Numbered from the stretch's first letter, positions 47,530 through 57,755 are shown. The stretch is DNA of 64,000 nucleotides from Azonexus sp. (GCA_031260295.1 JAIRKE010000010.1:42334-106333); one strand, 5' to 3'. The notes: a model not told the origin generated them from the sequence alone. Numbers and translations are program-made.

Positions 47530-47924
47530 ACGAACAACGCTACGCTTCCCGTATCCGGCAAGTCCTGAACCATGGGCTGGACGACATTCCGCCGCCCGCC
47601 GCCCGCCGCCTCGAAGCGGCACGCCACCTCGCGCTGTCGCGGCAAAAACAGGAAGCGCCGCACCTGATGCTTGCCGGCGCCGGCAAGCGCCTGCCCTGGC
47701 CGATGTTGCTGCGTTCCGGTACCGATTTCGCCCGCGTCAAGCCCCTCCTCGCCATCGTCGCCCTGCTCGCCGGCATGTGGCTCTCCTTCTATTGGCACAG
47801 CATCCAGTATGTCAATGAAATCGGGGCGGTCGACAGTGCGCTGCTGGCCGACGACCTGCCACCCGAAGCTTTCCTCGACCGCGAATTCATCGAATGGCTA
47901 AAAGACGACTCCTCGCCCCGCTGA
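47526..47924 (+). CDS. DUF3619 membrane-anchored protein
   Basis: A 132-residue protein with a cytoplasmic N-terminal domain (residues 1-75), a single hydrophobic helix (PLLAIVALLAGMWLSFYW, about residues 73-90) and a short acidic outer part ending LPPEAFLDREFIEWLKDD. This matches DUF3619, found after sigma factor genes in betaproteobacteria. Start overlaps the sigma factor stop. The layout (cytoplasmic domain, one helix, external tail, next to an ECF-like sigma factor) is that of a membrane anti-sigma factor; this is inference. Confidence 0.8.
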   Translation: MNEQRYASRIRQVLNHGLDDIPPPAARRLEAARHLALSRQKQEAPHLMLAGAGKRLPWPMLLRSGTDFARVKPLLAIVALLAGMWLSFYWHSIQYVNEIGAVDSALLADDLPPEAFLDREFIEWLKDDSSPR

Positions 47925-48433
47925 TCTTCGGGCTGGCCTTGACTGGCAGCGCTCTGGCGGAACCGCCAGCGACTGTTATCATCGGCACCCCGCCGCAACC
48001 CGACTGGGCGCAGTTGAGCACCACCCAGAAAAATATCCTGGCGCCGCTGGCCAAGGACTGGGACGCGATGGACAACATCCGCAAGAAAAAATGGCTGGGC
48101 ATCGCCGAACGCTACCCGAGCATGCAAGCCGCCGAGCAAGCTCGCATGCAGGCGCGGATGCAGGAATGGGGACGCATGACGCCCAGCCAGCGCGATCAGG
48201 TGCGCGACTCCTACAAGGATTTCAACCAATTGCCCGCCGAGCAGAAGCAAGCCATCAAGGAAAAATGGAAGGCCTACCTCAACCTGCCCGCCGAAGAGCG
48301 CCAGCGGCTGCGCGAAGAAGGGAAATCGGCACAATTGCTGGCACCGCCGGCCGAAATGACGGCGGCCGAAGAGATGGCCATCAGCCCGCCAGAACCGGAC
48401 ACGCCGCCCACCGACGCGGCAGGCACCCCATGA
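47894..48433 (+). CDS. DUF3106 exported protein
   Basis: A 179-residue protein with a signal peptide (LLAPLIFGLALTGSALA), then an alpha-helical, W/R-rich repeat region: QKNILAPLAKDWDAMDNIRKKKWL, WGRMTPSQRDQVRDSYKDF and NQLPAEQKQAIKEKWKAYLNLPAEERQRLREE. That is the DUF3106 pattern, reminiscent of heat/metal-stress periplasmic helical proteins. A proline-rich tail follows. It overlaps the DUF3619 gene by 31 bp. Confidence 0.82.
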   Translation: MAKRRLLAPLIFGLALTGSALAEPPATVIIGTPPQPDWAQLSTTQKNILAPLAKDWDAMDNIRKKKWLGIAERYPSMQAAEQARMQARMQEWGRMTPSQRDQVRDSYKDFNQLPAEQKQAIKEKWKAYLNLPAEERQRLREEGKSAQLLAPPAEMTAAEEMAISPPEPDTPPTDAAGTP

Positions 48434-48852
48434 CCGGCACACCGCTCGCCGGTATCGGCCGGCGCCTGGCCAGCATGCTGTACGAAGGCTTGGTCGTGTT
48501 CGCTGTGCTATTGATAGGCTTCTGGCTGCCCCAGGCTCTGCTGGCCGGCATGGGTCTCGGCATCAGCCCGCGCCTGCTGTGGCTGCATGTGCTGCTGCTG
48601 CTGATGCTCTATTTCGTCTGGTTCTGGCTGCATGGCGGCCAGACCCTGCCGATGAAGACCTGGAAACTGCGCCTCGCCAGTGCCGACGGCAGGCCGCTAC
48701 GGCCGCTCCAAGCCGTTTTGCGCTATCTCGCCGCGTGGCCGAGCATCCTGCTGTTTGGCGTCGGCATCCTGTGGGCGCTGGTCGACCGTGACCGCCAGTT
48801 CCTGCACGACCGCATCGCCGGCACCCGCATCGTCAACCAGCCGGCCGCCTGA
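48430..48852 (+). CDS. RDD family membrane protein
   Basis: A 140-residue inner membrane protein. It begins with the RDD pattern (GIGRRLASMLYEGLVVFAVLL) and ends LVDRDRQFLHDRIAGTRIV. Hydrophobic segments occupy residues about 18-35, 50-68 and 103-120. Function of the family is unclear (ion exchange has been proposed for a few). Its start overlaps the DUF3106 stop (ATGA). Last gene of the sigma factor operon; converges with lptG 8 bp downstream. Confidence 0.88.
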   Translation: MTGTPLAGIGRRLASMLYEGLVVFAVLLIGFWLPQALLAGMGLGISPRLLWLHVLLLLMLYFVWFWLHGGQTLPMKTWKLRLASADGRPLRPLQAVLRYLAAWPSILLFGVGILWALVDRDRQFLHDRIAGTRIVNQPAA

Positions 48853-48860
48853 TCGGGGAT

Positions 48861-49943
48861 TCAACGCCGCTCGACCCACCACAGCATGATTGCCGCGGCC
48901 AGCATGAACATCGCCGACGGCGCCGTGGCGCTGGCGAACGGCGGCCAGGAATTGATGATGCCGAGATTCGAGGATAGGCCATTCAGCGCGTAGAACAGGA
49001 TGCCAAGCATGACGCCGGCGAAGATTTTCAGGCTGACCCCGCCAACGCGGTTGTGCGAATAGCCGAACGGTAGCGCCAGCGCCACCATGACAAAGGCCGC
49101 CAGCGGATAGACCAGCTTCTTCCAGATGGCAATTTCGTAGCGTTCGGTCTGCTGCCGATTCTCCACCAGATGCCGGGTAAAGTTCAGCAGGCCGAACAGC
49201 GTCATCCGCTCGGGCGCCACCATCAACACTTTCAGCAGATCGGGCGTCACCGCCGAGTTCCAGTCCATGCCCGGCAGATGCTCGACGCGTGCCACATCCC
49301 CGACCAGCGTCGTGCGCGAGACATTGCTCAACTGCCAGGCGCCGGAGGCGTCGAAATGCGCTTCCTCGGCATCGATCACCGATTCCAGGGCATTGTTCGG
49401 GTCGAACTTGTAGATACGCAACTGGCGCAACGCCGAATCGGGGGTCACCGTGCGAATGTTGATGAAGCTGCGTCCGTCCTTGACCCACAGACCCGACGTG
49501 AACCCCTGCTGGACGATGGCCTCGCTGAGCGCCCTGGCCCGGATCTCGTTGCCGATGCGCTCGGTGAATGGCACCAGCGCCTCGCCGACGACAAAGGTCA
49601 GCACGGCGAGCAAGCCGGCAACGCGGAACAGGGTCAGCAGCAGATCGCGGGTGGCCAGGCCCGAGGCACGCAAAACAGTGATCTCCGAATGTCGCGCCAG
49701 GGTCGACAACGCATACAGCGTGCCAATCAGCGCCGCGATCGGAATCAGCTCGTAGATGAAGCTGGGCAAATTAAGGGCGACGGTCAGGATGGCGTACCCG
49801 AGCTGGTAGTTCTTGTCGACCTTGCGCAATTCGTTGATCAGGTCGAAAAAGCTGAACAGCGCGAGGAAGGCCAACAGGACGAGAAAAACCGCAGCCAGGG
49901 TTTCGCGCATCACGTAGCGCTGGTACAGGCGCAGGCGGAACAT
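48861..49943 (-). CDS. lptG: LPS export ABC transporter permease LptG
   Basis: A 360-residue inner membrane permease of the LptB2FG complex, which extracts lipopolysaccharide from the inner membrane. It has a helical N-terminus (RLYQRYVMRETLAAVFLVLLAFLALFSFFDLINEL), a periplasmic jellyroll domain in the middle, and three C-terminal helices with FGYSHNRVGGVSLKIFAGVMLGILFY. Start at the ATG at 49943 overlaps the lptF stop (ATGA). Confidence 0.95.
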   Translation of the reverse strand: MFRLRLYQRYVMRETLAAVFLVLLAFLALFSFFDLINELRKVDKNYQLGYAILTVALNLPSFIYELIPIAALIGTLYALSTLARHSEITVLRASGLATRDLLLTLFRVAGLLAVLTFVVGEALVPFTERIGNEIRARALSEAIVQQGFTSGLWVKDGRSFINIRTVTPDSALRQLRIYKFDPNNALESVIDAEEAHFDASGAWQLSNVSRTTLVGDVARVEHLPGMDWNSAVTPDLLKVLMVAPERMTLFGLLNFTRHLVENRQQTERYEIAIWKKLVYPLAAFVMVALALPFGYSHNRVGGVSLKIFAGVMLGILFYALNGLSSNLGIINSWPPFASATAPSAMFMLAAAIMLWWVERR

Positions 49944-51025
49944 CAGCGACGCCTCCGGGAGAAGGGATTGCCAACGCTCATGCGCTGAAAGAACAGTACC
50001 AGCAAGGGCAGCAACATCAGCGCATGCACCGCCCACAAGCCGATCCAGAATGACAGGCGGCCTTGCGACACCCAAGTCTGGCTGACCGACAGCAGATTGT
50101 TGTAAATGGCATAGATCGGAATGGCGATCAACAGATTGGCCGAACGTCCCGCCCGCGGGTTGACGAAACCGAGCGGAATCGCCATCAGCGCCAAGACCAG
50201 CGCCGATACCGGCACGCCGAAGCGCCACACCAGTTCGCCGCGCGCCCGCTCGCTGCTGTCGAGCAGCAGGCTGGTGATCGGCATCGTCTTCGGCGAGTCG
50301 GCCACCGGCTTGGCCTCGCCATCCTCGATGCGGACATGGTAACGCTCGAATTCCATGATCCTGAATTCCGGAGTCCCCGGCTCAACCTCGTAGCGGCGCC
50401 CGCTTTCCAGCACCACGAAGCGGTCGCCGTTCTCGGCAACGCGCTGGTGGCCGGTATCGGACATCACCACGCCGAGCCTGCCCTCCTGTACCGAGGCGAC
50501 AAAGATATTGCCGACCGTGCTGGCATCCTCGGCCACGGCCTCGACGAACAACACCCGCCGGCCACCGCTGGCCTCCTGGAAGGCGCCGGGCGACACCTGG
50601 GCCAATTCGCTGCGCGCCGACAGTTTTTGCTTGTATTCATCGCGGCTGTAATTGGCCCACGGCGACAGAAACCAGGACAGCAAGGCGATGGCGCCGACGA
50701 TGGGCAGCGCGAAGCGCAAAACCGGGCGCACCCAGGCGGTCAACGGCTGGCCGCTGGTAAACCAGATGACCATTTCCGAATCCCGGTAGGCACGGGACAA
50801 ACTGAGCAAAATCGCGACGAAAAGCGTCAGCGACAGCAAAACCGGCATGAAATTCAAGGCGGCGAAGCCGAGCAGCGAAGCCACGGCCTCCGGTGCAATG
50901 CGCCCGCCAGCCGCATCCTTGAGCAGGCGAATCAATTGGGTGGAGGTCAGGATGGCCAGCAGCGCAACGCTGATGCCGGCGGCTGCCTGCGCGAATTCAC
51001 GCCGGGCGGCGCGCTCGAATATCAT
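49943..51025 (-). CDS. lptF: LPS export ABC transporter permease LptF
   Basis: A 360-residue permease paired with LptG. It begins MIFERAARREFAQAAAGISVALLAILTSTQLIRLL, has the periplasmic domain with LFVEAVAEDASTVGNIFVASVQEG, and closes with the NPRAGRSANLLIAIPIYAIYNNLL helices. The start codon at 51025 touches the second copy of the structured repeat; the GAGG that could act as ribosome binding site lies inside the repeat's terminal stem. Confidence 0.95.
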   Translation of the reverse strand: MIFERAARREFAQAAAGISVALLAILTSTQLIRLLKDAAGGRIAPEAVASLLGFAALNFMPVLLSLTLFVAILLSLSRAYRDSEMVIWFTSGQPLTAWVRPVLRFALPIVGAIALLSWFLSPWANYSRDEYKQKLSARSELAQVSPGAFQEASGGRRVLFVEAVAEDASTVGNIFVASVQEGRLGVVMSDTGHQRVAENGDRFVVLESGRRYEVEPGTPEFRIMEFERYHVRIEDGEAKPVADSPKTMPITSLLLDSSERARGELVWRFGVPVSALVLALMAIPLGFVNPRAGRSANLLIAIPIYAIYNNLLSVSQTWVSQGRLSFWIGLWAVHALMLLPLLVLFFQRMSVGNPFSRRRR

Positions 51026-51259
51026 CCTGGAAACCTCAGTTGGACGCGCCCGAGCAGGCTGTCATCGGGCGAGCTGGCAAGGCGCGACGACGCGGCAGGC
51101 TCGTGCCTGCAAGGAGGAGCAACGCCGCCAGCGCGCCCGAGGGCTGCCTGATCGGGTGCGTAGCGTGCTCACCCATCTGATGATGTTTGTTGAAGTCTGA
51201 AAAGTGAATGTTCATGCGGCTGCTATCAACAGCACAAGCGGTCAACTGCGGCTTCCAGG
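51026..51259. repeat. Structured intergenic repeat, copy 2 (lptF-pepA gap)
   Basis: A 234 bp copy of the element at 3592-3859. The ends are inverted (CCTGGAAACCTCAGTTGG at 51026, complement of the right end CCTGGAAGCCGCAGTTGACC from 51259). Outer bases differ from those of copy 1 yet pair within this copy. The two 21 bp hairpin units are at 51049-51069 and 51136-51156; a GCAGGC/GCCTGC hairpin lies between them. The element covers the 5' untranslated region of lptF and lies upstream of divergent pepA. Confidence 0.85.
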
Positions 51260-51335
51260 ATCACGCTTTGACGAAACTGAAAAATTGCGGGGATAATCCT
51301 GCGGATACTGACATCCCCCCGAACAGGAGCAGCCT

Positions 51336-52829
51336 GTGGAATTTAGCATAAAAAGCGGTAGCCCGGAAAAGCAGCGCAGCGCCTGTGTCGTGGTTGGCAT
51401 CTTCGAATTGCGCAAACTGACCCTGGCCGCGGAACTGCTCGACAAGGCCGCTGGCGGCGCCATCGGCGACATCGTCCGGCGCGGCGACATGGACGGCAAG
51501 AGCGGCACCACCCTGCTGCTGCACAATGTGCCCGGTACCCTGTGCGACCGCGTGCTGCTGGTCGGCCTCGGCAAGGAAAGGGATTTCCGCGAGAAGGAGT
51601 TTGCTCAGGCCATTCGCACCGCGGTCAAGACGCTGAACGAAACCGGTGCCTTCGACGCCTCCATTTTCCTCACCGAACTCGCCGTCAAGAAGCGCAACAT
51701 CGCTTGGCGCATCCGCCAGACCGTGATCGTCGCCCGCGACGCGACCTACCGGTTCGAGCAATTCAAGAGCAAGAAGAACGAAGTCCGCCGCCCGCTGCGC
51801 AAACTGACACTCGGCGTCGAGCGCCGCAATGAGCTGGCCCTGGCCGAACAGGCGCTGACTCAGGGCTCGGCCATCGCCGAAGGCATGGCCTTGGCGAAAG
51901 ATCTCGGCAACCTGCCGCCGAACGTCTGCAACCCAACCTACCTCGCCAGCCGAGCACAGACCCTGGCCGACGAACTGGGCCTCCACTGCGAGATTCTCGA
52001 GCGCGCCGACATGGAAAAACTCGGCATGAACGCGCTGCTGTCGGTCGCCAATGGCACCCACCAGCCGCCGAAGCTGATCGTGCTCGGCTACCAGGGCGCC
52101 CGCTCCAACGAGAAGCCGCTGGTGCTGGTCGGCAAGGGCATCACCTTCGACAGCGGCGGCGTTTCGCTGAAGCCGGCCGCCGACATGGACGAGATGAAAT
52201 ACGACATGTGCGGCGCCGCCAGTGTGCTCGGCACCCTCGTCGCGGCAGCCCTGATGAAGCTGCCGCTCAACCTGAAGGTACTGATCCCGGCCACCGAGAA
52301 CATGCCGGGCGGCAACGCCACCCGCCCCGGCGACATCGTCGCTTCGCTGTCCGGTCAGACCATCGAGATTCTCAACACTGACGCCGAGGGCCGGCTGATC
52401 CTGTGCGACACGCTGAGCTACGCGGAGCGCTTCGATCCCGACACCGTGATCGACGTCGCCACCTTGACCGGCGCCTGCGTCGTCGCCCTGGGCGGCGTCG
52501 CCAGCGGCCTGTTCGCCAACAAGGACAGCCTGGCCCGCGATCTGCTCGAAGCTGGCGACGAGGCACATGACCGCGCCTGGCACCTGCCGCTGTGGGATGA
52601 CTACCAGGAATTGCTGAAGAGTCCGTTCGCCGACATGACCAACAGCGGCGGCCGCTGGGCCGGCCCTGTGACCGCCGCCTGCTTCCTGTCGCGCTTTGCC
52701 AAGAAATTCGACTGGGCCCATCTCGACATCGCCGGCACGGCCTGGAAATCGGGCGCCGACAAGGGCGCCACCGGCCGGCCGGTACCTCTATTGGCCCACT
52801 ATCTCCTGCAACGCGCAGGCCACAATTGA
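51336..52829 (+). CDS. pepA: Leucyl aminopeptidase (M17, PepA)
   Basis: A 497-residue cytosolic dizinc aminopeptidase. Metal ligands lie in LVGKGITFDSGGVSLKP and the signature NTDAEGRLILCDTL. In many bacteria PepA also binds DNA (carAB regulation, Xer recombination). Starts with GTG at 51336, with AGGAG 8 bases upstream. Divergent from lptF across the structured repeat; the stop overlaps the holC start. Confidence 0.97.
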   Translation: MEFSIKSGSPEKQRSACVVVGIFELRKLTLAAELLDKAAGGAIGDIVRRGDMDGKSGTTLLLHNVPGTLCDRVLLVGLGKERDFREKEFAQAIRTAVKTLNETGAFDASIFLTELAVKKRNIAWRIRQTVIVARDATYRFEQFKSKKNEVRRPLRKLTLGVERRNELALAEQALTQGSAIAEGMALAKDLGNLPPNVCNPTYLASRAQTLADELGLHCEILERADMEKLGMNALLSVANGTHQPPKLIVLGYQGARSNEKPLVLVGKGITFDSGGVSLKPAADMDEMKYDMCGAASVLGTLVAAALMKLPLNLKVLIPATENMPGGNATRPGDIVASLSGQTIEILNTDAEGRLILCDTLSYAERFDPDTVIDVATLTGACVVALGGVASGLFANKDSLARDLLEAGDEAHDRAWHLPLWDDYQELLKSPFADMTNSGGRWAGPVTAACFLSRFAKKFDWAHLDIAGTAWKSGADKGATGRPVPLLAHYLLQRAGHN

Positions 52830-53251
52830 CCCAGGTCTTCTTCTACCACGGCGCCTCCGACCGTCTGGCAGCGGCCTGTGCCCTGATCGGCGGCGCCTGG
52901 GCCAAGCGCAAACCGCTGCTGGTCTACGCTCCCGATGCACCGGTCGCCGATGGCCTCGACCGTCTGCTGTGGACACAGGCGCAACTGAGCTTCATCCCGC
53001 ACTGCCGCGCTGACTCGCCGCTGGCCGTGGAAACGCCGATCCTGATCGCCGACCGTGTCGACACCGCGCCGCAGCAGGAGCGGCTGATGAACCTGGCACG
53101 CGCCATACCGTCCGGCTACGACCGTTTCCAAAGTTTGATCGAGGTCGTCGGCCGCGACGAGGATGACCGCCTGGCGGCGCGCGAGCGCGTCCGCCAGTAC
53201 AAGGAACAGGGTTGCGAAGTGCAGTATTTCGACCTGTCCGCCCGCAACTGA
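52826..53251 (+). CDS. holC: DNA polymerase III chi subunit
   Basis: A 141-residue subunit of the clamp-loader that links the polymerase to single-strand-binding protein. It has the N-terminal QVFFYHGASDRLAAACALIGGAWAKRKPLLVYAPD and the FIPHCRADSPLAVETPILIA segment. Starts with TTG at 52826, overlapping the pepA stop (TTGA), so translation is likely coupled. pepA-holC-valS is a conserved order. Confidence 0.93.
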   Translation: MTQVFFYHGASDRLAAACALIGGAWAKRKPLLVYAPDAPVADGLDRLLWTQAQLSFIPHCRADSPLAVETPILIADRVDTAPQQERLMNLARAIPSGYDRFQSLIEVVGRDEDDRLAARERVRQYKEQGCEVQYFDLSARN

Positions 53252-53265
53252 CCAGGCGACCCGCC

Positions 53266-53754
53266 ATGCCCAGCCCGATCCTCGCCCGCGCCGACGCCCT
53301 GATGCAGCGTCGGCGGACGAACGCCGATGCCGACGATGTACCGGTATTGACCGACGCCATTGACCTGTCCAAGCCGGAGACGGATGACGACATCCCGGTA
53401 CTGCGCGACATCGAGGCCGGCGAACGGCGCCGGCCGGCCAACAAGGCCGCCGCACCGACATCGCCGCCGACTCCGGCGAAAGTCGCCGTCCCGGAAGAGG
53501 TTCCCTTTCCCACCTTGAACTACGACGACCCAGTCGCCAGCCCGACTCCGGCGGTTGTGGTTGCGGCCAAGGCCGCCCCGCCCGTCGCCAAGGATGTCCC
53601 GCCTGCCGCCAAGCCCGCCCCGCCCGCCGTCAGCCGCGAAGACATCGCCCGCGACATCGCCCGCCGCGTTCAACGGCGTCTGGTCGCCGAGTTGCCACGC
53701 CTGATCACCGCCGCCGTCAACGACTACCTGGCCGAGCAGGAAACGACCCGCTGA
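53266..53754 (+). CDS. Alanine/proline-rich hypothetical protein
   Basis: A 162-residue protein between holC and valS. The N-terminal third has acidic short motifs ([12 protein letters not shown] and [12 protein letters not shown], an internal near-repeat). The middle is a low-complexity Ala/Pro/Val linker. The last 40 residues form a predicted helix ([34 protein letters not shown]). No known domain recognised. Conserved location in the pepA-holC-valS operon suggests a real gene. Start at the ATG at 53266. Confidence 0.75.
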   Translation: MPSPILARADALMQRRRTNADADDVPVLTDAIDLSKPETDDDIPVLRDIEAGERRRPANKAAAPTSPPTPAKVAVPEEVPFPTLNYDDPVASPTPAVVVAAKAAPPVAKDVPPAAKPAPPAVSREDIARDIARRVQRRLVAELPRLITAAVNDYLAEQETTR

Positions 53755-53827
53755 CGCGGCTGACATGGCCGCCAAGGGCTGGCGGGGCTCCAGTATAATT
53801 ATCGGTTTTCCTCATTCCGCCACGCCC

Positions 53828-56671
53828 ATGGAACTCGCCAAAGCCTTTGAACCGGCCGACATCGAACGTCGCTGGTACCCCGAGTGGGAAGCCAGTAACT
53901 ATTTCGCCGCTGGTATCGATCGCGACAAGACCGATCATTTCTGCATCCTGCTGCCGCCGCCCAACGTCACCGGCACGCTGCACATGGGCCACGGTTTCAA
54001 CCAGACGATCATGGATGCCCTGACCCGCCACTACCGGATGAAGGGTCACAACACACTGTGGCAGCCGGGCACCGACCACGCCGGCATCGCCACGCAGATC
54101 GTTGTCGAACGCCAGTTGGATGCCCAGGGCGTCTCGCGTCACGACCTCGGCCGCGAGAAATTCCTGGAAAAGGTCTGGGAATGGAAGGAATATTCCGGCG
54201 GCACCATCACCCGCCAGATGCGCCGCATGGGCCCCAGCCCGGACTGGACGCGCGAGCGCTTCACGATGGACGCCGGCCTCAACAAGGTGGTCACCGAAAC
54301 CTTCGTCCGCCTCTACAACGAGGGCCTGATCTATCGCGGCAAGCGCTTGGTCAACTGGGATCCGAAGTTGCACACCGCTGTCTCCGACCTGGAAGTGGTA
54401 CAGGAGGAAGAAGACGGCTTCATGTGGCACATCCGCTACCCGCTGGCCGATGGCTCGGGTAGCCTGACCGTGGCCACGACGCGGCCGGAAACCATGCTCG
54501 GCGACAGCGCCGTGATGGTGCACCCGGAGGATGAGCGTTACCAACACATGATCGGCAAGATGGTGAAGCTGCCGCTGACCGCGCGCGAAATCCCGATCAT
54601 CGCCGACAGCTACGTCGATCTCGCATTCGGCACCGGCTGCGTCAAGGTCACGCCGGCGCACGACTTCAACGACTACGCTGTCGGCCAGCGCCACGACCTG
54701 CCGTTGATCTCGATCCTGACGTTGGACGCCAAAATCAACGACCAGGCGCCCGAAAAGTACCGCGGCCTGGATCGCTTCGATGCCCGAAAGGCAGTGGTCG
54801 CCGATCTCGAAGCACTCGGCCTGCTGGTCAAGACCGACAAGCACAAGCTCAAGGTGCCGCGCGGCGACCGTACCGGCGTCGTCATCGAGCCGATGTTGAC
54901 CGACCAGTGGTTCGTCGCCATGAGCAAACCCGGTGTGGACGGCAACAGCATCACGCAAAAGGCGCTCGATGTCGTGCATTCCGGCGAGATCAAGTTCTAC
55001 CCGGAGAACTGGGTCAATACTTACAACCAGTGGCTGAACAACATCCAGGACTGGTGCATCTCGCGCCAACTGTGGTGGGGCCACCAGATTCCGGCGTGGT
55101 ACGGCGACAACGGCGAGACCTTCGTCGCCCACAGCGAAGAGGAAGCACGGGCCGCCGCCGCCCGCCAGGGCTATGCTGGCTCGCTGAAGCGCGACGAGGA
55201 CGTCCTCGACACCTGGTTCTCATCGGCGCTGTGGCCCTTCTCGACACTGGACTGGACCGGTGACGCCGCCACCGATGCGGCCAACCCGCTGCTGCAGCAA
55301 TACTTGCCGTCGTCGGTGCTGGTCACCGGCTTCGACATCATCTTCTTCTGGGTCGCCCGCATGGTCATGATGACCAAGCAGATCACCGGCCAGATCCCGT
55401 TCAAGCACGTCTATGTACATGGCCTGATCCGCGACGGCGAAGGCCAAAAGATGTCCAAGTCCAAGGGCAATGTACTCGATCCGATCGACCTGATCGACGG
55501 CATCGGTGTCGATGCCTTGGTTGATAAGCGCACCTCCGGCCTGATGAACCCGAAACAGGCAGAGAGCATCGCCAAGAAGACGCGCAAAGAATTCCCCGAG
55601 GGCATCCCAGCCTTCGGCACCGACGCGTTGCGCTTCACTTTCGCCTCGCTGGCCTCACCCGGCCGCGACATCAAGTTTGACCTCGGCCGCTGCGACGGCT
55701 ACCGCAATTTCTGCAACAAGCTGTGGAACGCCACCCGCTTCGTGCTGATGAACATCGAAGGCCAAGACCTGGCGCTCGACCACCGGCAAGAGCCGAACAC
55801 TGGCGCCTGCGCCGTGCCGGCCGGTAGCGAGGTCCGCCTGGACTTCAGCTTTGCCGACCGCTGGATCGTCAGCCAGTTGCAGCACCTCACAGCCGAAGTC
55901 GAGCAGCATTTCGCCGACTACCGCTTCGACCTGCTGGCGCAAACCATTTACAAGTTCGTCTGGGACGAGTTCTGCGACTGGTACCTGGAAATCGCCAAGG
56001 TGCAGATCCAGACCGGTAGCGCCGCCCAGCAGCGCGCCGCTCGGCGGACCCTGGTGCGCGTGCTGGAAACCGTACTGCGCCTGGCCCACCCGCTGATCCC
56101 CTTCATCACCGAGGAACTCTGGCAAGTCGTCGCCCCCATCGCCGGCCGTAAGACGCACGACTCGATCATGCTCGCCGCCTACCCCCAAGCTGATTTGTCG
56201 CGCCTCGACGCGGCCTCGGAAGCCAGGATCGAACGCCTCAAAACCCTGACCCATGCCTGTCGCAACCTGCGCGGCGAAATGGGCCTGTCGCCCGCCCTGC
56301 GCCCGCCCTTACTGATCGCCGGCGGCAGCGCTGAAATGACCGATTTCGTGCCGATTCTGCAAGCCCTCGGCAAGCTGTCGGAAGTGCGCATTGTCGACGA
56401 AATGCCGGAAGACGCCGTTGCCCCGGTCGCCGTGGTCGGCGAAACGCGCCTCATGCTCAAGGTCGAAATCGACCCCGCCGCCGAACGCGAACGCCTGAAA
56501 AAAGAAATCGACAAACTGGAAAAACAGATCGCCATCGCCCAGGGCAAGCTCGCCAACGAAAGCTTCGTCGCCCGCGCCCCAGCCGCCGTGGTCGAGCAGG
56601 AAAAACAACGGGTCGCCGATTTTTCCGCCACCCTGGAGCAACTCAGGCAGCAATTGGCGAAGCTGGGCTGA
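53828..56671 (+). CDS. valS: Valyl-tRNA synthetase
   Basis: A 947-residue class I synthetase. The HIGH-type motif is [14 protein letters not shown] (near residue 44), and KMSKSKGN is near residue 540. The editing domain includes [24 protein letters not shown]-terminal coiled-coil arm ([24 protein letters not shown]) is present, as in full-length bacterial ValRS. Start taken at the ATG at 53828; the earlier ATG at 53765 adds 21 unrelated residues. A TATAAT at 53794-53799 may be an internal promoter. Confidence 0.98.
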   Translation: MELAKAFEPADIERRWYPEWEASNYFAAGIDRDKTDHFCILLPPPNVTGTLHMGHGFNQTIMDALTRHYRMKGHNTLWQPGTDHAGIATQIVVERQLDAQGVSRHDLGREKFLEKVWEWKEYSGGTITRQMRRMGPSPDWTRERFTMDAGLNKVVTETFVRLYNEGLIYRGKRLVNWDPKLHTAVSDLEVVQEEEDGFMWHIRYPLADGSGSLTVATTRPETMLGDSAVMVHPEDERYQHMIGKMVKLPLTAREIPIIADSYVDLAFGTGCVKVTPAHDFNDYAVGQRHDLPLISILTLDAKINDQAPEKYRGLDRFDARKAVVADLEALGLLVKTDKHKLKVPRGDRTGVVIEPMLTDQWFVAMSKPGVDGNSITQKALDVVHSGEIKFYPENWVNTYNQWLNNIQDWCISRQLWWGHQIPAWYGDNGETFVAHSEEEARAAAARQGYAGSLKRDEDVLDTWFSSALWPFSTLDWTGDAATDAANPLLQQYLPSSVLVTGFDIIFFWVARMVMMTKQITGQIPFKHVYVHGLIRDGEGQKMSKSKGNVLDPIDLIDGIGVDALVDKRTSGLMNPKQAESIAKKTRKEFPEGIPAFGTDALRFTFASLASPGRDIKFDLGRCDGYRNFCNKLWNATRFVLMNIEGQDLALDHRQEPNTGACAVPAGSEVRLDFSFADRWIVSQLQHLTAEVEQHFADYRFDLLAQTIYKFVWDEFCDWYLEIAKVQIQTGSAAQQRAARRTLVRVLETVLRLAHPLIPFITEELWQVVAPIAGRKTHDSIMLAAYPQADLSRLDAASEARIERLKTLTHACRNLRGEMGLSPALRPPLLIAGGSAEMTDFVPILQALGKLSEVRIVDEMPEDAVAPVAVVGETRLMLKVEIDPAAERERLKKEIDKLEKQIAIAQGKLANESFVARAPAAVVEQEKQRVADFSATLEQLRQQLAKLG

Positions 56672-56736
56672 ATCCACCCGGCCCGGGGGTTCATTCAAGG
56701 TAGGTAAGGTGATTGGAATATGTCGAACCCGACCCT

Positions 56737-57755
56737 TTATTTAAGGGGATTGGGGGTGGAGGATTGGGTGTGGTAGGTGGGGAATTGCTGAGAGGAATTT
56801 GATGCTGACCCTCTGGGCTTTTCCGTGGGAAAGGCCAGGTCAAGTACGGCGCTCGATTGTTCGAAGTGCTTTGACAGACAATCCATGAAAGCCCTGAAAG
56901 CGGGTGATGTTCCCCGGCTGGAGGCAAAAAGGGCATGCACCAGGACTTCCTGCGAATACCAGCCGCTGAAAATCCGCTGCAATTTTCCCGAAGCGAGCGA
57001 TTCCTTGCAGACGAGTTGCGGCAGGAGCGCAACGCCGATGCCTTCGATTGCAGCGCATATGAGAGCGGCAAAATTACTGGAAATCAACCGTGGTTGCAGA
57101 TCGATACGTTTGCGCCCTTCCGTCGCATGTTCCAGGATCCATGAGTGGCTTCCTGCGTTACTGAGTCGGCTCAGTGTCGGCACTTTTTTCAGGCTATCGA
57201 TCGACACGGTCAGTTCCGGATGCCGTTCGATCAACTGCGGGCTGGCGACCAGGATATCGTGTCGCCGGTCCAGGGTATGCATGTGCAGATCGGAATCGGC
57301 GAGCGGCAGCGGTTTGGCGCGGATGGCGATATCGATGCCTTCTTCAATGACATCGACGTCGCGGTTGATGGCCAGGAGTTCGATGTGAACATCCGGGTAG
57401 GATTTAAGGAACTCCGCCACCAGCGGCGCGAGTACGATTTCGCTCATGGCGACCGGCGCGCAAACAACCAGCCTGCCCCTTGGATAAGCCAGCGAATCGG
57501 CGACCAGGTGCTCGGCCAGATCGGCCTGTTCGAGCATCCGGGCACATTGTTCGGCGTAACGCTCTCCCAGGGCTGTGACCGAAAAATGCCGGGACGAGCG
57601 GTTCAACAACCGGATGCCGAGCCGGTTTTCAAGCTCGGCCACCCGGCGGCTGAGCAGCGACTTTGAGCTGCCCATGGCTTTGGCGGCGGCGGAAAAACCT
57701 TTGTGCTGCACACCACGGCCGCAAAATAGGCCATGTCGTTCAAGTCTTGTTTCAT
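56737..57755 (-). pseudogene. LysR family regulator gene with an N-terminal frameshift
   Basis: The body of a LysR regulator: helix-turn-helix remainder GFSAAAKAMGSSKSLLSRRVAELENRLG, then the effector domain from about residue 85. The normal N-terminus MKQDLNDMAYFAAVV is encoded from an ATG at 57755, but an extra CA dinucleotide at about 57709-57712 throws it out of frame with QHKGFSAAAK. The downstream frame could start only at a GTG at 57711, losing the first helix of the DNA-binding domain. Either a real mutation or a sequence error. The gene is divergent from the ferric reductase-like gene, its likely target. Confidence 0.82.
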
